Origin: Caballeronia sp.
GTDB lineage: Bacteria; Pseudomonadota; Gammaproteobacteria; Burkholderiales; Burkholderiaceae
Direction: 5' to 3'
NCBI RefSeq assembly: GCF_028292365.1
Contig: NZ_JAQGMM010000408.1
Location: forward strand, 1-45,443
Length of the DNA: 45,443 nucleotides
Shown: in pieces, positions 34,516-42,436 of the stretch
Layout of the letters: the number at the start of each line of letters is the position of its first letter
Position numbering within the stretch: the first letter of the stretch is position 1
The notes under the pieces: generated by a model
Database searches by the model: none
The model's input: the letters and a program-made list of their open reading frames with translations, nothing else
What the model was told of the DNA's origin: nothing
Made by a program: the position numbers and the translations under genes

Positions 34516-35378
34516 GCACGCAAGGCATTGCGCACGCCGGGCAATCAGCGCAGCAGGCATTCAAGGCCCCGGCAACCGGCGCGCGTATCGACGTCACTGA
34601 AGTCAGTCATCGGTTCTCGCTGCACGGCGCAGCGCTGCCGGTTCTCGACGATGTCAGCTTCTCGGTCGCCCCGGGTGAATTCGTCGCGTTACTCGGGCCC
34701 AGCGGCTGCGGCAAGTCGACCTTACTCAGACTCGTGGCGGGACTTGATGCCCCCGCGGTGGGTACCGTGTCGTCGAACGGGGTGGCTATACGCGGACCGG
34801 ACCCGTCGCGGGTCGTGGTGTTTCAGGATCCGACGTTGTATCCGTGGCGCACGGTACGCGGCAATGTTGGCTTGGGCCCTGAGGCGCAACGAAGGCGCCG
34901 GCGGTTTCCGTGGAGCACGCCGCGCTCGGCCGAACCTCTCCCCGAAGGCGCGCGTTCGGCGGAACAGCGTATAGACGCAGCGTTGCAACTGGTCGGTCTG
35001 ACCGACTTTGCGGCGGCGTATCCGCATCAGTTGTCGGGTGGCATGGCGCAGCGTGTTGCGCTGGCGCGGGCGCTGGTCAACGATCCTGAGTTGCTCGTAC
35101 TCGACGAGCCGTTCGGCAAGCTGGACTCTCTCACGCGACTGCGCATGCAGGGTGAACTGGTGAAGTTGTGGCTGGACGCGCGCTTCTCGGTCCTGCTCGT
35201 GACACACGATGTAGAGGAGGCGTTGTTCTTGGCGAACCGGGTGATTGTTTTCAGCGAGCGTCCGGCACGCGTGACTGCGGAAGTGCGTAATGACGCGCCT
35301 TATCCGCGTCATCGCGATGATCCCAAGCTGGTCGAACTCCGGCGCGAAGTACTGGCATTACTCGGTCTGGTTGCTTGA
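34509..35378 (+). CDS. SsuB/TauB-type ABC ATP-binding protein
   Basis: A 289-residue ATPase with Walker A GPSGCGKSTLLRLVAGL, Q-loop VVFQDPTLYPWRTVRGNVG, signature LSGGMAQRVALARALV, Walker B LLVLDEPFGKLDSLTRL and switch His [15 protein letters not shown], all intact. Between the Q-loop and signature sits an Arg/Pro-rich insert of about 20 residues (RRRRRFPWSTPRSAEPL) not found in ordinary SsuB. The insert is not catalytic and may affect contact with the long permease. Overlaps the permease gene by seven bases. Confidence 0.9.
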   Translation: MVSTQGIAHAGQSAQQAFKAPATGARIDVTEVSHRFSLHGAALPVLDDVSFSVAPGEFVALLGPSGCGKSTLLRLVAGLDAPAVGTVSSNGVAIRGPDPSRVVVFQDPTLYPWRTVRGNVGLGPEAQRRRRRFPWSTPRSAEPLPEGARSAEQRIDAALQLVGLTDFAAAYPHQLSGGMAQRVALARALVNDPELLVLDEPFGKLDSLTRLRMQGELVKLWLDARFSVLLVTHDVEEALFLANRVIVFSERPARVTAEVRNDAPYPRHRDDPKLVELRREVLALLGLVA

Positions 35379-35452
35379 TTTGGTGAGCAAGTTTTCCGAC
35401 GAAAATCACACAGACAAAACATCAATAACGAATGACCCGTGGAGAATATTTG

Positions 35453-36508
35453 ATGAATCGTCCTGATGCCGATAGCGGCGAAAGAATCGTCGTGCCGGAA
35501 AACATATCGCGCCGCGACTGGTTGCGAAAGACCGCGTGGACTGCCGGCGCGGCGGCACTTGGCGGGGCGTCGTTTGGCCTTGTCGGACTGCCTGCCCGTG
35601 CCGACGACGGCAAGTTGAAACAGTTGAAGTTATCGTGGAACGCCGGATCGATTTGTACGGCGCCGGTACCGGTGGCCGTCAAGCAAGGTTTCTTTGCCAA
35701 GCGCGGCCTGGACGTCGAGTTGATCAACTTCGCCGGGTCGACGGACCAGTTGCTCGAAGCTATTGCGACCGGCAAGTCGGATGCTGGTGTTGGCATGGCG
35801 CTGCGCTGGATCAAGCCGCTGGAACAGGGTTTCGACGTCAAGCTCACTGCCGGCATTCACGGCGGCTGCATGCGCTTGCTCGCGACACGCAGTTCGGGAA
35901 TTGTCGATCTGCAGGGCTTGCGCGGCAAGACCATAGGCGTGAGCGACATGGCGAGTCCCACCAAGAATTTCTTCGCCGTTGTGTTCAAGAAGCTCGGCAT
36001 CGATCCGGACAGCCAGGTTCAGTGGCGGCAGTATCCTGCCAACCTGCTGGGCGAGGCGTTGAAGAAGGGCGAGGTCCACGCGATTGCGGACGGAGACCCG
36101 ACCATCTGGATGCTGCGGGAATCGGATCACCTTTATGAAGTGTCGAATAACCTGTGCGGCGAGTATCAGACGCGTGTGTGCTGTGTACTCGGCGTGCGTG
36201 GGTCGCTGGTGAGGAAGGATCGCGCGGCGGCCCAGGGATTGACGCAGGCTTTGCTCGATGCAACGGAATGGACGGCGAACCATCCCGCGGACGCAGCGGC
36301 GATCTTCGCGCAGTACGCACCGCAAGCGGATGTGGCGCAACTGACCGCCATGCTCAAGAGCCACACGGATCATCATCATCCAACCGGCGACGCGTTCAAA
36401 AAGGAAATCGCGCTGTACGCAGACGACTTGAAGACCGTGGGGGTGTTGAACAGTGGCACGGATTCGAACCACTTTGCTAACCGGGTGTTTTCAGATGTTC
36501 TGGTTTAG
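35453..36508 (+). CDS. Tat-exported SsuA/NrtA-type substrate-binding protein
   Basis: A 351-residue receptor. The start SRRDWLRKTAWTAGAAALGG is a twin-arginine signal ending in ARADD, different from the Sec signals of TauA and the amino-acid receptors here. After it come LKLSWNAGSICTAPVPVAV, QGFFAKRGLDVELINFAGS (a classic opening of the NMT1/SsuA group) and GKSDAGVGMALRWIKPLEQG. ATG 35453 has GGAG 8 bases upstream; an upstream ATG at 35432 has none. A Tat-exported receptor suggests that it folds with a cofactor or is shared with Gram-negative habits of the group. Ligand unknown: a sulfonate or similar anion. Confidence 0.86.
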   Translation: MNRPDADSGERIVVPENISRRDWLRKTAWTAGAAALGGASFGLVGLPARADDGKLKQLKLSWNAGSICTAPVPVAVKQGFFAKRGLDVELINFAGSTDQLLEAIATGKSDAGVGMALRWIKPLEQGFDVKLTAGIHGGCMRLLATRSSGIVDLQGLRGKTIGVSDMASPTKNFFAVVFKKLGIDPDSQVQWRQYPANLLGEALKKGEVHAIADGDPTIWMLRESDHLYEVSNNLCGEYQTRVCCVLGVRGSLVRKDRAAAQGLTQALLDATEWTANHPADAAAIFAQYAPQADVAQLTAMLKSHTDHHHPTGDAFKKEIALYADDLKTVGVLNSGTDSNHFANRVFSDVLV

Positions 36509-36542
36509 AGCGTGCTGAACCATGCCCGCTCCAGCAACCGCT

Positions 36543-38024
36543 TTAAACCTTCACACCGCGAACCAGTCTAGCCAAAAGCCGGACCAGAGGCTCAAACAAC
36601 TCCGCCGATGTATTTCCATACCCGAGCACGAGTCCGTTATCCTCGGGCATGGGATGCAGCGCGAAACTGGATAGCGGAGTGGGCGCCATGCCATGCTGCC
36701 GGGCTGCATCGGCGATCTCGCGGTCCGGGTAGCACGCTGGCAGCCGTACCGTTAAATGCAAGCCGCAATACCCGCCTTCAATGACATGCGTCATCGGCAT
36801 GTGCCGCGTCAGGGCATCTCTTAACGCATGCTGCCGGTCGCGATACAAACGCCGCATGCGGCCCAAATGCCGGCTGAACTGACCGCTTTCAATGAACTCG
36901 GCCAACGCGAGCTGTTCGTAACGATGACCGCCTCGCAGCATATCGTCCAGCGGTGTGTGCATCTGCGCTACGAGGGTCTCCGGCAGCACAAGAAACCCCA
37001 GGCGCAACGACGGGAACATTGTCTTGCTGAACGTGCCCACATACAGCACGGGCGCCTGCGCCACTAAACCCTGCATGGCGCCAATAGGCTCGCCCGCGTG
37101 GCGGAATTCACTGTCGTAGTCATCTTCGATAATCCACGCGCCATGCTGCTGCGCCTTCGCGATCAGCTCAAGCCGGCGCGCGACGGTCAGCACCGCGCCC
37201 GCGGGATATTGATGCGAAGGCGTGGTGTAGATCAGCCGTGGCGGCTGCGAATTCCAGTCGCTTTCACTAGCGATCAGGCCATCGGCGTCAACGCGCATCG
37301 GCACCATGCGCAGGTCGCCCGCCCGCATCGCAGCTTTTGCTCCCCGATAACCCGGGTCCTCGATCCACGCCGTATCGCCGGCATTGGTCAGCAAGCGCAC
37401 GCAGAGCGACAGCGCTTCTTGTGCGCCCTCGGTAATTACGACCTGAGCCGGCTCACATCGCACACTTCGGGCTAAGCCCAGATGCCGCGCAATCGACGCA
37501 CGCAACGCCGGCTCACCCGGAGGATCGCCGTAACCAAGCGCCGATGGCCCCGCGTTTCGAATCGCACGATCGATCGCACGCTGCCACGCAGCCAGTGGGA
37601 AGTGCGACAAGGCCGGCACACCCGGGCGCAACGCGGCGCTCCAGTCGGACGGCGGAGCGGCGACCTGAACCTGAATGCGCGTCAGCCGCTGTGCAATGAC
37701 TGGCGCCAGCGGCGCATTGCGCTTGCCTTGCAGTGGCGCCGGACGTGACAACGTTGCTACCCGCGTGCCTTGCCGGTCAGGTTGCACATACCCCTCCGCC
37801 GCGAGCAAGTCGTACGCGGCGGTCACCGTGTTGCGGGAGATCGCCAGCGACTCTGCCAGCGCGCGCGAACCCGGCAGACGGCTTCCTGGCGCGAGGTGGC
37901 CGCCCAGGATGGCTTCCTTGAATCGATGATGCAACTGGCGTTGCATGGGCGCCGCGCCGGGACCTTTGGCGAGCGGCGCCTCAAGCAGGGTTTGGGGCAC
38001 AGGCGACGAAGCGGCGGTTGTCAT
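36543..38024 (-). CDS. PdxR/MocR-type regulator (GntR HTH plus aminotransferase fold)
   Basis: A 493-residue protein. Residues about 28-90 are a winged-helix GntR domain (LHHRFKEAILGGHLAPGSRL, SLAISRNTVTAAYDLLAAEG). From about 125 on it is a PLP aminotransferase-like domain, with the PLP lysine region in YVGTFSKTMFPSLRLGFLVL (Lys of SKTMFP) and IIEDDYDSEFR for the Asp that holds the pyridine ring. MocR proteins sense PLP or its adducts with amines/amino acids. It is convergent to the sulfonate receptor gene and divergent from the GNAT gene, and could control either operon. PLP sensing would fit a neighbouring C-S lyase, but this is inference. Confidence 0.9.
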   Translation of the reverse strand: MTTAASSPVPQTLLEAPLAKGPGAAPMQRQLHHRFKEAILGGHLAPGSRLPGSRALAESLAISRNTVTAAYDLLAAEGYVQPDRQGTRVATLSRPAPLQGKRNAPLAPVIAQRLTRIQVQVAAPPSDWSAALRPGVPALSHFPLAAWQRAIDRAIRNAGPSALGYGDPPGEPALRASIARHLGLARSVRCEPAQVVITEGAQEALSLCVRLLTNAGDTAWIEDPGYRGAKAAMRAGDLRMVPMRVDADGLIASESDWNSQPPRLIYTTPSHQYPAGAVLTVARRLELIAKAQQHGAWIIEDDYDSEFRHAGEPIGAMQGLVAQAPVLYVGTFSKTMFPSLRLGFLVLPETLVAQMHTPLDDMLRGGHRYEQLALAEFIESGQFSRHLGRMRRLYRDRQHALRDALTRHMPMTHVIEGGYCGLHLTVRLPACYPDREIADAARQHGMAPTPLSSFALHPMPEDNGLVLGYGNTSAELFEPLVRLLARLVRGVKV

Positions 38025-38077
38025 AAGCGCGTCAGGAAATTGCGAAAGTGCATGCCAGCAGGCTAAGCGAAAAGCGT

Positions 38078-38123
38078 GGAGCCATGAAAAATAGGGAATG
38101 TGGCACTTTTTAAGGTTCCATGA
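38078..38123. promoter_or_regulatory. Possible MocR operator: two direct repeats between divergent genes
   Basis: GGAGCCATGA (38078-38087) and GGTTCCATGA (38114-38123) are direct repeats with 8 of 10 identities, starting 36 bp apart, between the regulator and the GNAT gene. MocR proteins bind direct repeats of about 10 bp near their own promoter. Weak evidence. Confidence 0.3.
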
Positions 38124-38201
38124 TGCGCGTACGTTAGCACATGCTTCGCCTACGTTTAAGCTTCTGCTTCACGACCGCCCCATGCCGCCCTAGGAACCGT
38201 T

Positions 38202-38924
38202 ATGCCCAGCATCTTGAATCAGTATCAGCAACCCATTGGCGAGTCCGTGCCCCACTGGACTGCGCGTGTGCACCCGCCGCGCTATCCCATCGAAGGACAA
38301 TACTGCCGGCTGGAACCGCTCGAACCGCAGCACGCGTCCGATCTCTTCGCCGCCTTTAGCCAGGCCCCGGATGGCCGTGACTGGACCTACATGCCGGTAG
38401 GCCCGTTCGACGATGCAGCGAGCTATCGCGAGTACGTCGAACGTGCCGCGGTCAGTCCCGATCCACAGCACTATGCAGTCATCGACCTGAAGAGGGGAAC
38501 CGCGATCGGCACGCTGTCGCTGATGCGGATCGACCGGGCCAATGGGGTTATCGAAGTCGGCAATGTGGCGTTCTCACCGCTGCTCAAACGCACGCCGATC
38601 TCGACAGAAGCCCAGTTCCTGTTAATGAAACATGCGTTCGATGAACTCGGCTACCGCCGCTACGAATGGAAGTGCGATGCGTTGAATGCACCTTCGCGGC
38701 AAGCGGCTGCGCGGCTGGGTTTTCAGTTCGAGGGTATCTTCCGGCAGGCCGTGCTCTACAAGGGGCGGACACGGGATACCGCGTGGTTTTCAATCATTGA
38801 CAGCGAATGGCCCGCGCTGCGTGCGGCGTTCGAACAATGGCTCGCGCCCGAGAACTTCGACGCAGACGGCGGGCAGCGCAAGTCGTTGACCGACCTGCGC
38901 ACTCAGCTATCCCAAGCAGGCTAG
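38202..38924 (+). CDS. GNAT family N-acetyltransferase (RimJ/RimL type)
   Basis: A 240-residue cytoplasmic enzyme of the Acetyltransf_3 group. RLEPLEPQHASDLFAAFSQA is the usual first strand and helix; IGTLSLMRIDRANGVIEVGN gives beta 2-4, and FDELGYRRYEWKCDALNAPS then AAARLGFQFEGIFRQAV is the hallmark of the RimJ/RimL type. AGGA lies 6 bases before ATG. Substrate unknown. It is divergent from the MocR-type regulator, its likely controller. Acetylation of an amino compound is expected. Confidence 0.9.
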   Translation: MPSILNQYQQPIGESVPHWTARVHPPRYPIEGQYCRLEPLEPQHASDLFAAFSQAPDGRDWTYMPVGPFDDAASYREYVERAAVSPDPQHYAVIDLKRGTAIGTLSLMRIDRANGVIEVGNVAFSPLLKRTPISTEAQFLLMKHAFDELGYRRYEWKCDALNAPSRQAAARLGFQFEGIFRQAVLYKGRTRDTAWFSIIDSEWPALRAAFEQWLAPENFDADGGQRKSLTDLRTQLSQAG

Positions 38925-39099
38925 GCCCGGTTTTTCTACTGCGGCTTTTGCGGGTTTCCGTTTGTAATCTTTGTTGGTATTGTGCGCGGTACTGGCTTTC
39001 CGGTTGAACCGGGACGCCAGGTCACTGCTGCACAAGCGTTCTCTCGCCTCTCGCACGTTCCTCGCAGGTTCCTTTTACTCAGCAACGGACACTCAAACA

Positions 39100-40827
39100 A
39101 TGAAATTCGATCGTCTGGCCCAGTCGCTTCTTGCGGCGGCGCTCGTCATTTGCTATGCCGGCGCGCAGGCGGCTTCGCAAGCCCCGGTAGCCGCCGAGAA
39201 CGGCATGGTCGTTACCGCGCAGCATCTCGCCACGCGCATTGGCGTCGACGTGCTCAAGGACGGCGGCAACGCAGTCGATGCGGCCGTTGCTGTCGGCTAC
39301 GCACTCGCGGTGGTCTATCCTGCGGCCGGCAACATTGGCGGCGGCGGTTTCATGACGATCCAGCTCGCCGATGGCCGCAGGACCTTCCTCGATTTTCGCG
39401 AAAAAGCGCCGCTGGCCGCCACCGCGAACATGTACCTGGATAAGGACGGCAACGTGATCCCGGGACTGAGCACCAAGGGTTATCTGGCGGTCGGCGTGCC
39501 GGGCACGGTGTCCGGCATGGAAATGGCGCTGACGAAATACGGCACCATGAAGCGCGCCGAAGTGATCGCGCCGGCCATCAAATATGCTCAAGAGGGCTTC
39601 GTGCTCGACCAGGGCGACATCGATATCCTCGGGACCGCGACGGACGACTTCAAGAAGGATCCGCACGGCTCCGGCGCGATTTTCCTGAACCACGGCGAAC
39701 CGTACCAGGTCGGCCAGCGGCTCGTGCAAAGAGACCTCGCGAAGACGTTGCGCGAGATCAGCGCCAAGGGTCCCGACGGCTTCTACAAGGGCTGGGTCGC
39801 CAATGCGCTCGTTTCGTCGACGCAAGCCGGCAAGGGCATCATCACGCAGGCCGATCTAGACCAGTACAAGACGCGCGAACTCGCACCGGTCGAGTGCGAT
39901 TATCGCGGTTACCACGTGGTCTCGGCGCCGCCGCCGAGCTCGGGCGGGGTCGCTATCTGCGAGATCATGAATATCCTCGAAGGCTATCCGATGCAAAGCC
40001 TCGGCTTCCGTTCAGCCCAGGCCATGCAGTATCAGATCGAGGCCATGCGCCACGCTTATGTGGACCGCAACAGCTATCTGGGGGACCCCGATTTCGTGAA
40101 AAATCCGCTGGACCGTCTGCTCGACAAAAACTACGCGGCCAAGATCCGGGAGGCAATCGATCCGCACAAGGCGGGGGTATCGCAGGAGATCAAGCCGGGT
40201 GTCGCGCCGCATGAAGGCACCAACACGACACATTATTCGATCGTCGACAAATGGGGCAACGCGGTGTCGGTGACCTACACGCTCAACGACTGGTTCGGCT
40301 CGGGTGTGATGGCAAACAAGACAGGCGTGATGCTCAACGACGAGATGGATGACTTCACGTCGAAGATCGGTGTGCCTAACATGTATGGGCTGGTGCAGGG
40401 CGAGGCTAACGCGATTGGACCGGGGCGTCGTCCGTTGTCGTCCATGAGCCCGACGATTGTCACGAAGGACGGCAAGGCCGTGATGGTGGTCGGCACGCCG
40501 GGTGGCAGCCGCATCATTACCGCTACGCTCCTGACCATGCTCAACGTGATCGACTACGGGATGAACATTCAGGAGGCTGTAGATGCACCGCGCTTTCATC
40601 AGCAATGGCTGCCGGAAACGACGAATCTCGAGCGCTTCACGCTGAGCCCCGATACGCAGAAGATCCTTGAAGGATGGGGTCAGAAGTTCTCGGGTCCGCA
40701 ACCGGCCAACCATGTAGCGGCCATTCTGGTGGGCGCGCCGTCACTGGGCGGCAAGCCGGTGGGCAAGAATCGGTTCTATGGCGCGAACGATCCGCGTCGT
40801 AACTCGGGACTTGCGCTCGGCTATTGA
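39100..40827 (+). CDS. ggt: Gamma-glutamyltransferase (periplasmic)
   Basis: A 575-residue proenzyme that hydrolyses or transfers the gamma-glutamyl group of glutathione and gamma-glutamyl peptides. Sec signal KFDRLAQSLLAAALVICYAG, mature from about AASQ. The large subunit has GGNAVDAAVAVGYALAVVYP and FLDFREKAPL. The autocleavage and nucleophile threonine is Thr376 in HEGTNTTHYSIVDKWGNAV; GRRPLSSMSPTIV and GTPGGSRIITATLL follow. Normal length, all key parts present. A frame back to 38971 is possible but lacks the signal-peptide logic. It may supply cysteinylglycine or free amino acids to the importers nearby. Confidence 0.95.
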   Translation: MKFDRLAQSLLAAALVICYAGAQAASQAPVAAENGMVVTAQHLATRIGVDVLKDGGNAVDAAVAVGYALAVVYPAAGNIGGGGFMTIQLADGRRTFLDFREKAPLAATANMYLDKDGNVIPGLSTKGYLAVGVPGTVSGMEMALTKYGTMKRAEVIAPAIKYAQEGFVLDQGDIDILGTATDDFKKDPHGSGAIFLNHGEPYQVGQRLVQRDLAKTLREISAKGPDGFYKGWVANALVSSTQAGKGIITQADLDQYKTRELAPVECDYRGYHVVSAPPPSSGGVAICEIMNILEGYPMQSLGFRSAQAMQYQIEAMRHAYVDRNSYLGDPDFVKNPLDRLLDKNYAAKIREAIDPHKAGVSQEIKPGVAPHEGTNTTHYSIVDKWGNAVSVTYTLNDWFGSGVMANKTGVMLNDEMDDFTSKIGVPNMYGLVQGEANAIGPGRRPLSSMSPTIVTKDGKAVMVVGTPGGSRIITATLLTMLNVIDYGMNIQEAVDAPRFHQQWLPETTNLERFTLSPDTQKILEGWGQKFSGPQPANHVAAILVGAPSLGGKPVGKNRFYGANDPRRNSGLALGY

Positions 40828-40844
40828 TTTGATGCAGCGGAAGT

Positions 40845-40877
40845 CGTGCCGGTGGATGTTTTACGGTCACCGGCACG
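40845..40877. terminator. Hairpin after ggt
   Basis: CGTGCCGGTG (40845-40854) and CACCGGCACG (40868-40877) form a perfect 10-bp stem with a 13-base loop just after the ggt stop codon. No T-tract follows directly; it precedes the second hairpin and may help end transcription. Confidence 0.5.
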
Positions 40878-40890
40878 GTTCAAGCTTGAT

Positions 40891-40917
40891 GGCGTCGCGG
40901 CTACCGGCCGCGACGCC
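40891..40917. terminator. Strong hairpin between convergent ggt and murA-like genes
   Basis: GGCGTCGCGGC (40891-40901) and GCCGCGACGCC (40907-40917) are perfect 11-bp arms around five bases, followed rightward by TATTTACTTCTTA. Position between two convergent stops suggests a bidirectional terminator, better formed in the ggt direction. Confidence 0.7.
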
Positions 40918-40932
40918 TATTTACTTCTTATG

Positions 40933-42243
40933 TCACTCGCTGCTGGTCCACTCCACGTCTGCACCGACCGAGCGCAGGTTCTCTACAAAGCGCGGATGTG
41001 CACGGCGTATTGGCAGTGCATTGATGATCTCCGAACGCCCCTTGATGCTTGCCGCGACCATCAGCAACGCGATCGCCACGCGGATAATGTACGGGCTCTC
41101 CACTTTCGCAGGACTCAAGGGCAGGCCGCCGAACGTGATCAACCGATGCGGATCCGACAGGAACACGTGAGCGCCAAATTTCGATAGTTCGGTCGACCAC
41201 CCCATGGCGCCGTCGTAGACCTTGTTCCAGAACATGGCGCTGCCTTCGGCTTTCACGCCGAGCGCAATGAAGATGGGCAGCAGGTCGACCGGCAGATACG
41301 GCCAGGGCGCAGCTTCCACCTTGGTGAGAATGTTCTGCGTGAACGGCCGGCGCACGCGCAATGGACCGTCCTGGAATGCACGCGACCAGCCGTCTTTATG
41401 CTCCACGTTCACACCAAACTTCGCGAAGGTCCTGTCGATCAGCGGGAACTGGTCGGGCGCGGTATTCCTCACCGCGATGTCGCCGCCAGTGATCGCTCCG
41501 AGCGCGAGGAAGGTCGCAATTTCGTGGAAGTCCTCGCTAAAACGAAACTCGCCGCCGCTAAGCTTGCGGCCGCCCGTGATGCCCGTAACGCTTAGACGCG
41601 ACGTGCCAATACCTTCGACGGGCACGCCAAGCATCGCGAGGAAACGGCAAAACTCCTGCACGTGCGGTTCCGATGCCGCGTTGACCAGCGTCGATGTACC
41701 GTTCGCCGCGGCCGCGCAGAGCGCGAAGTTCTCGGTGGTGGTGACCGAGGCATAGTCCAGCCAGTGATGATTCGCGGTCATCTGCTTGGCGGCCCGCACG
41801 ATAAGCGAGTCGGGCGTGCGTTCGACCTTCGCGCCAAAACGCTCGAATACCTCTACGTGCGGATCTATTTCCCGAACGCCCAGCGTGCAGCCCTTGACGT
41901 CGTTTTCCAGCCGCGCCACACCGAATCGCGCAAGCAAAGGCGGCACCAGCATGATGGAAGAGCGCATCTCCTCGGGCAAATGATGCGCGACGGGGTCGAA
42001 GCTCGTTGCGTGATGATGCAGGTCGAGGATGCCAGTGGAAAAGTCCATCGACACGTTGCTGCCTAGCGTACGGAAAATCTCGAGGATCTTTTTGACGTCG
42101 GTGATTTCAGGGACGCCGATGAGACGCAGCGGCTGATCAGTCAGCAGCGTGGCGCAAAGGATGGGGAGGACAGCGTTTTTATTGGCGGACGGCGTGATCT
42201 CCCCGCGTAGCGGGACGCCGCCATGTACGATCAGATTCGACAT
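40933..42243 (-). CDS. murA: UDP-GlcNAc 1-carboxyvinyltransferase paralogue (MurA-like)
   Basis: A 436-residue enolpyruvyl transferase. Catalytic elements of MurA are kept: SANKNAVLPIL (Lys), the Cys-Arg pair in GCTLGVREIDPH (equivalent to Cys115 and Arg120 of the E. coli enzyme), Asp in YLPVDLLPIF (D305 site) and Arg in YIIRVAIALLM (R397 site). But the surroundings differ strongly: the typical TDMQAQ and DLRAS and the final HIDRGYE segments are replaced. It is thus probably a second, divergent MurA or an enzyme for another UDP-sugar. ATG 42243 starts a normal first strand (MSNLIVHGG); a frame to 42288 is weaker. Reads leftward, convergent with ggt. Confidence 0.85.
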   Translation of the reverse strand: MSNLIVHGGVPLRGEITPSANKNAVLPILCATLLTDQPLRLIGVPEITDVKKILEIFRTLGSNVSMDFSTGILDLHHHATSFDPVAHHLPEEMRSSIMLVPPLLARFGVARLENDVKGCTLGVREIDPHVEVFERFGAKVERTPDSLIVRAAKQMTANHHWLDYASVTTTENFALCAAAANGTSTLVNAASEPHVQEFCRFLAMLGVPVEGIGTSRLSVTGITGGRKLSGGEFRFSEDFHEIATFLALGAITGGDIAVRNTAPDQFPLIDRTFAKFGVNVEHKDGWSRAFQDGPLRVRRPFTQNILTKVEAAPWPYLPVDLLPIFIALGVKAEGSAMFWNKVYDGAMGWSTELSKFGAHVFLSDPHRLITFGGLPLSPAKVESPYIIRVAIALLMVAASIKGRSEIINALPIRRAHPRFVENLRSVGADVEWTSSE

Positions 42244-42436
42244 GTTCGCAAGAGGCTCGTGGAAGAAGCGAGGGGACAATGATGCCACTGTGTGATGCGC
42301 AAGGACCAGCGTGTTGAGGCTAATTTTGCCGCGCTGCCAAGGGGTCGTATCAGCTACGCAACGTGGGATGCATGAGTCGAGGTGAGGCGGGCATGGGCTA
42401 TAACAGTTGCCGGCTGATTCAAGTATCGAGCGATGG

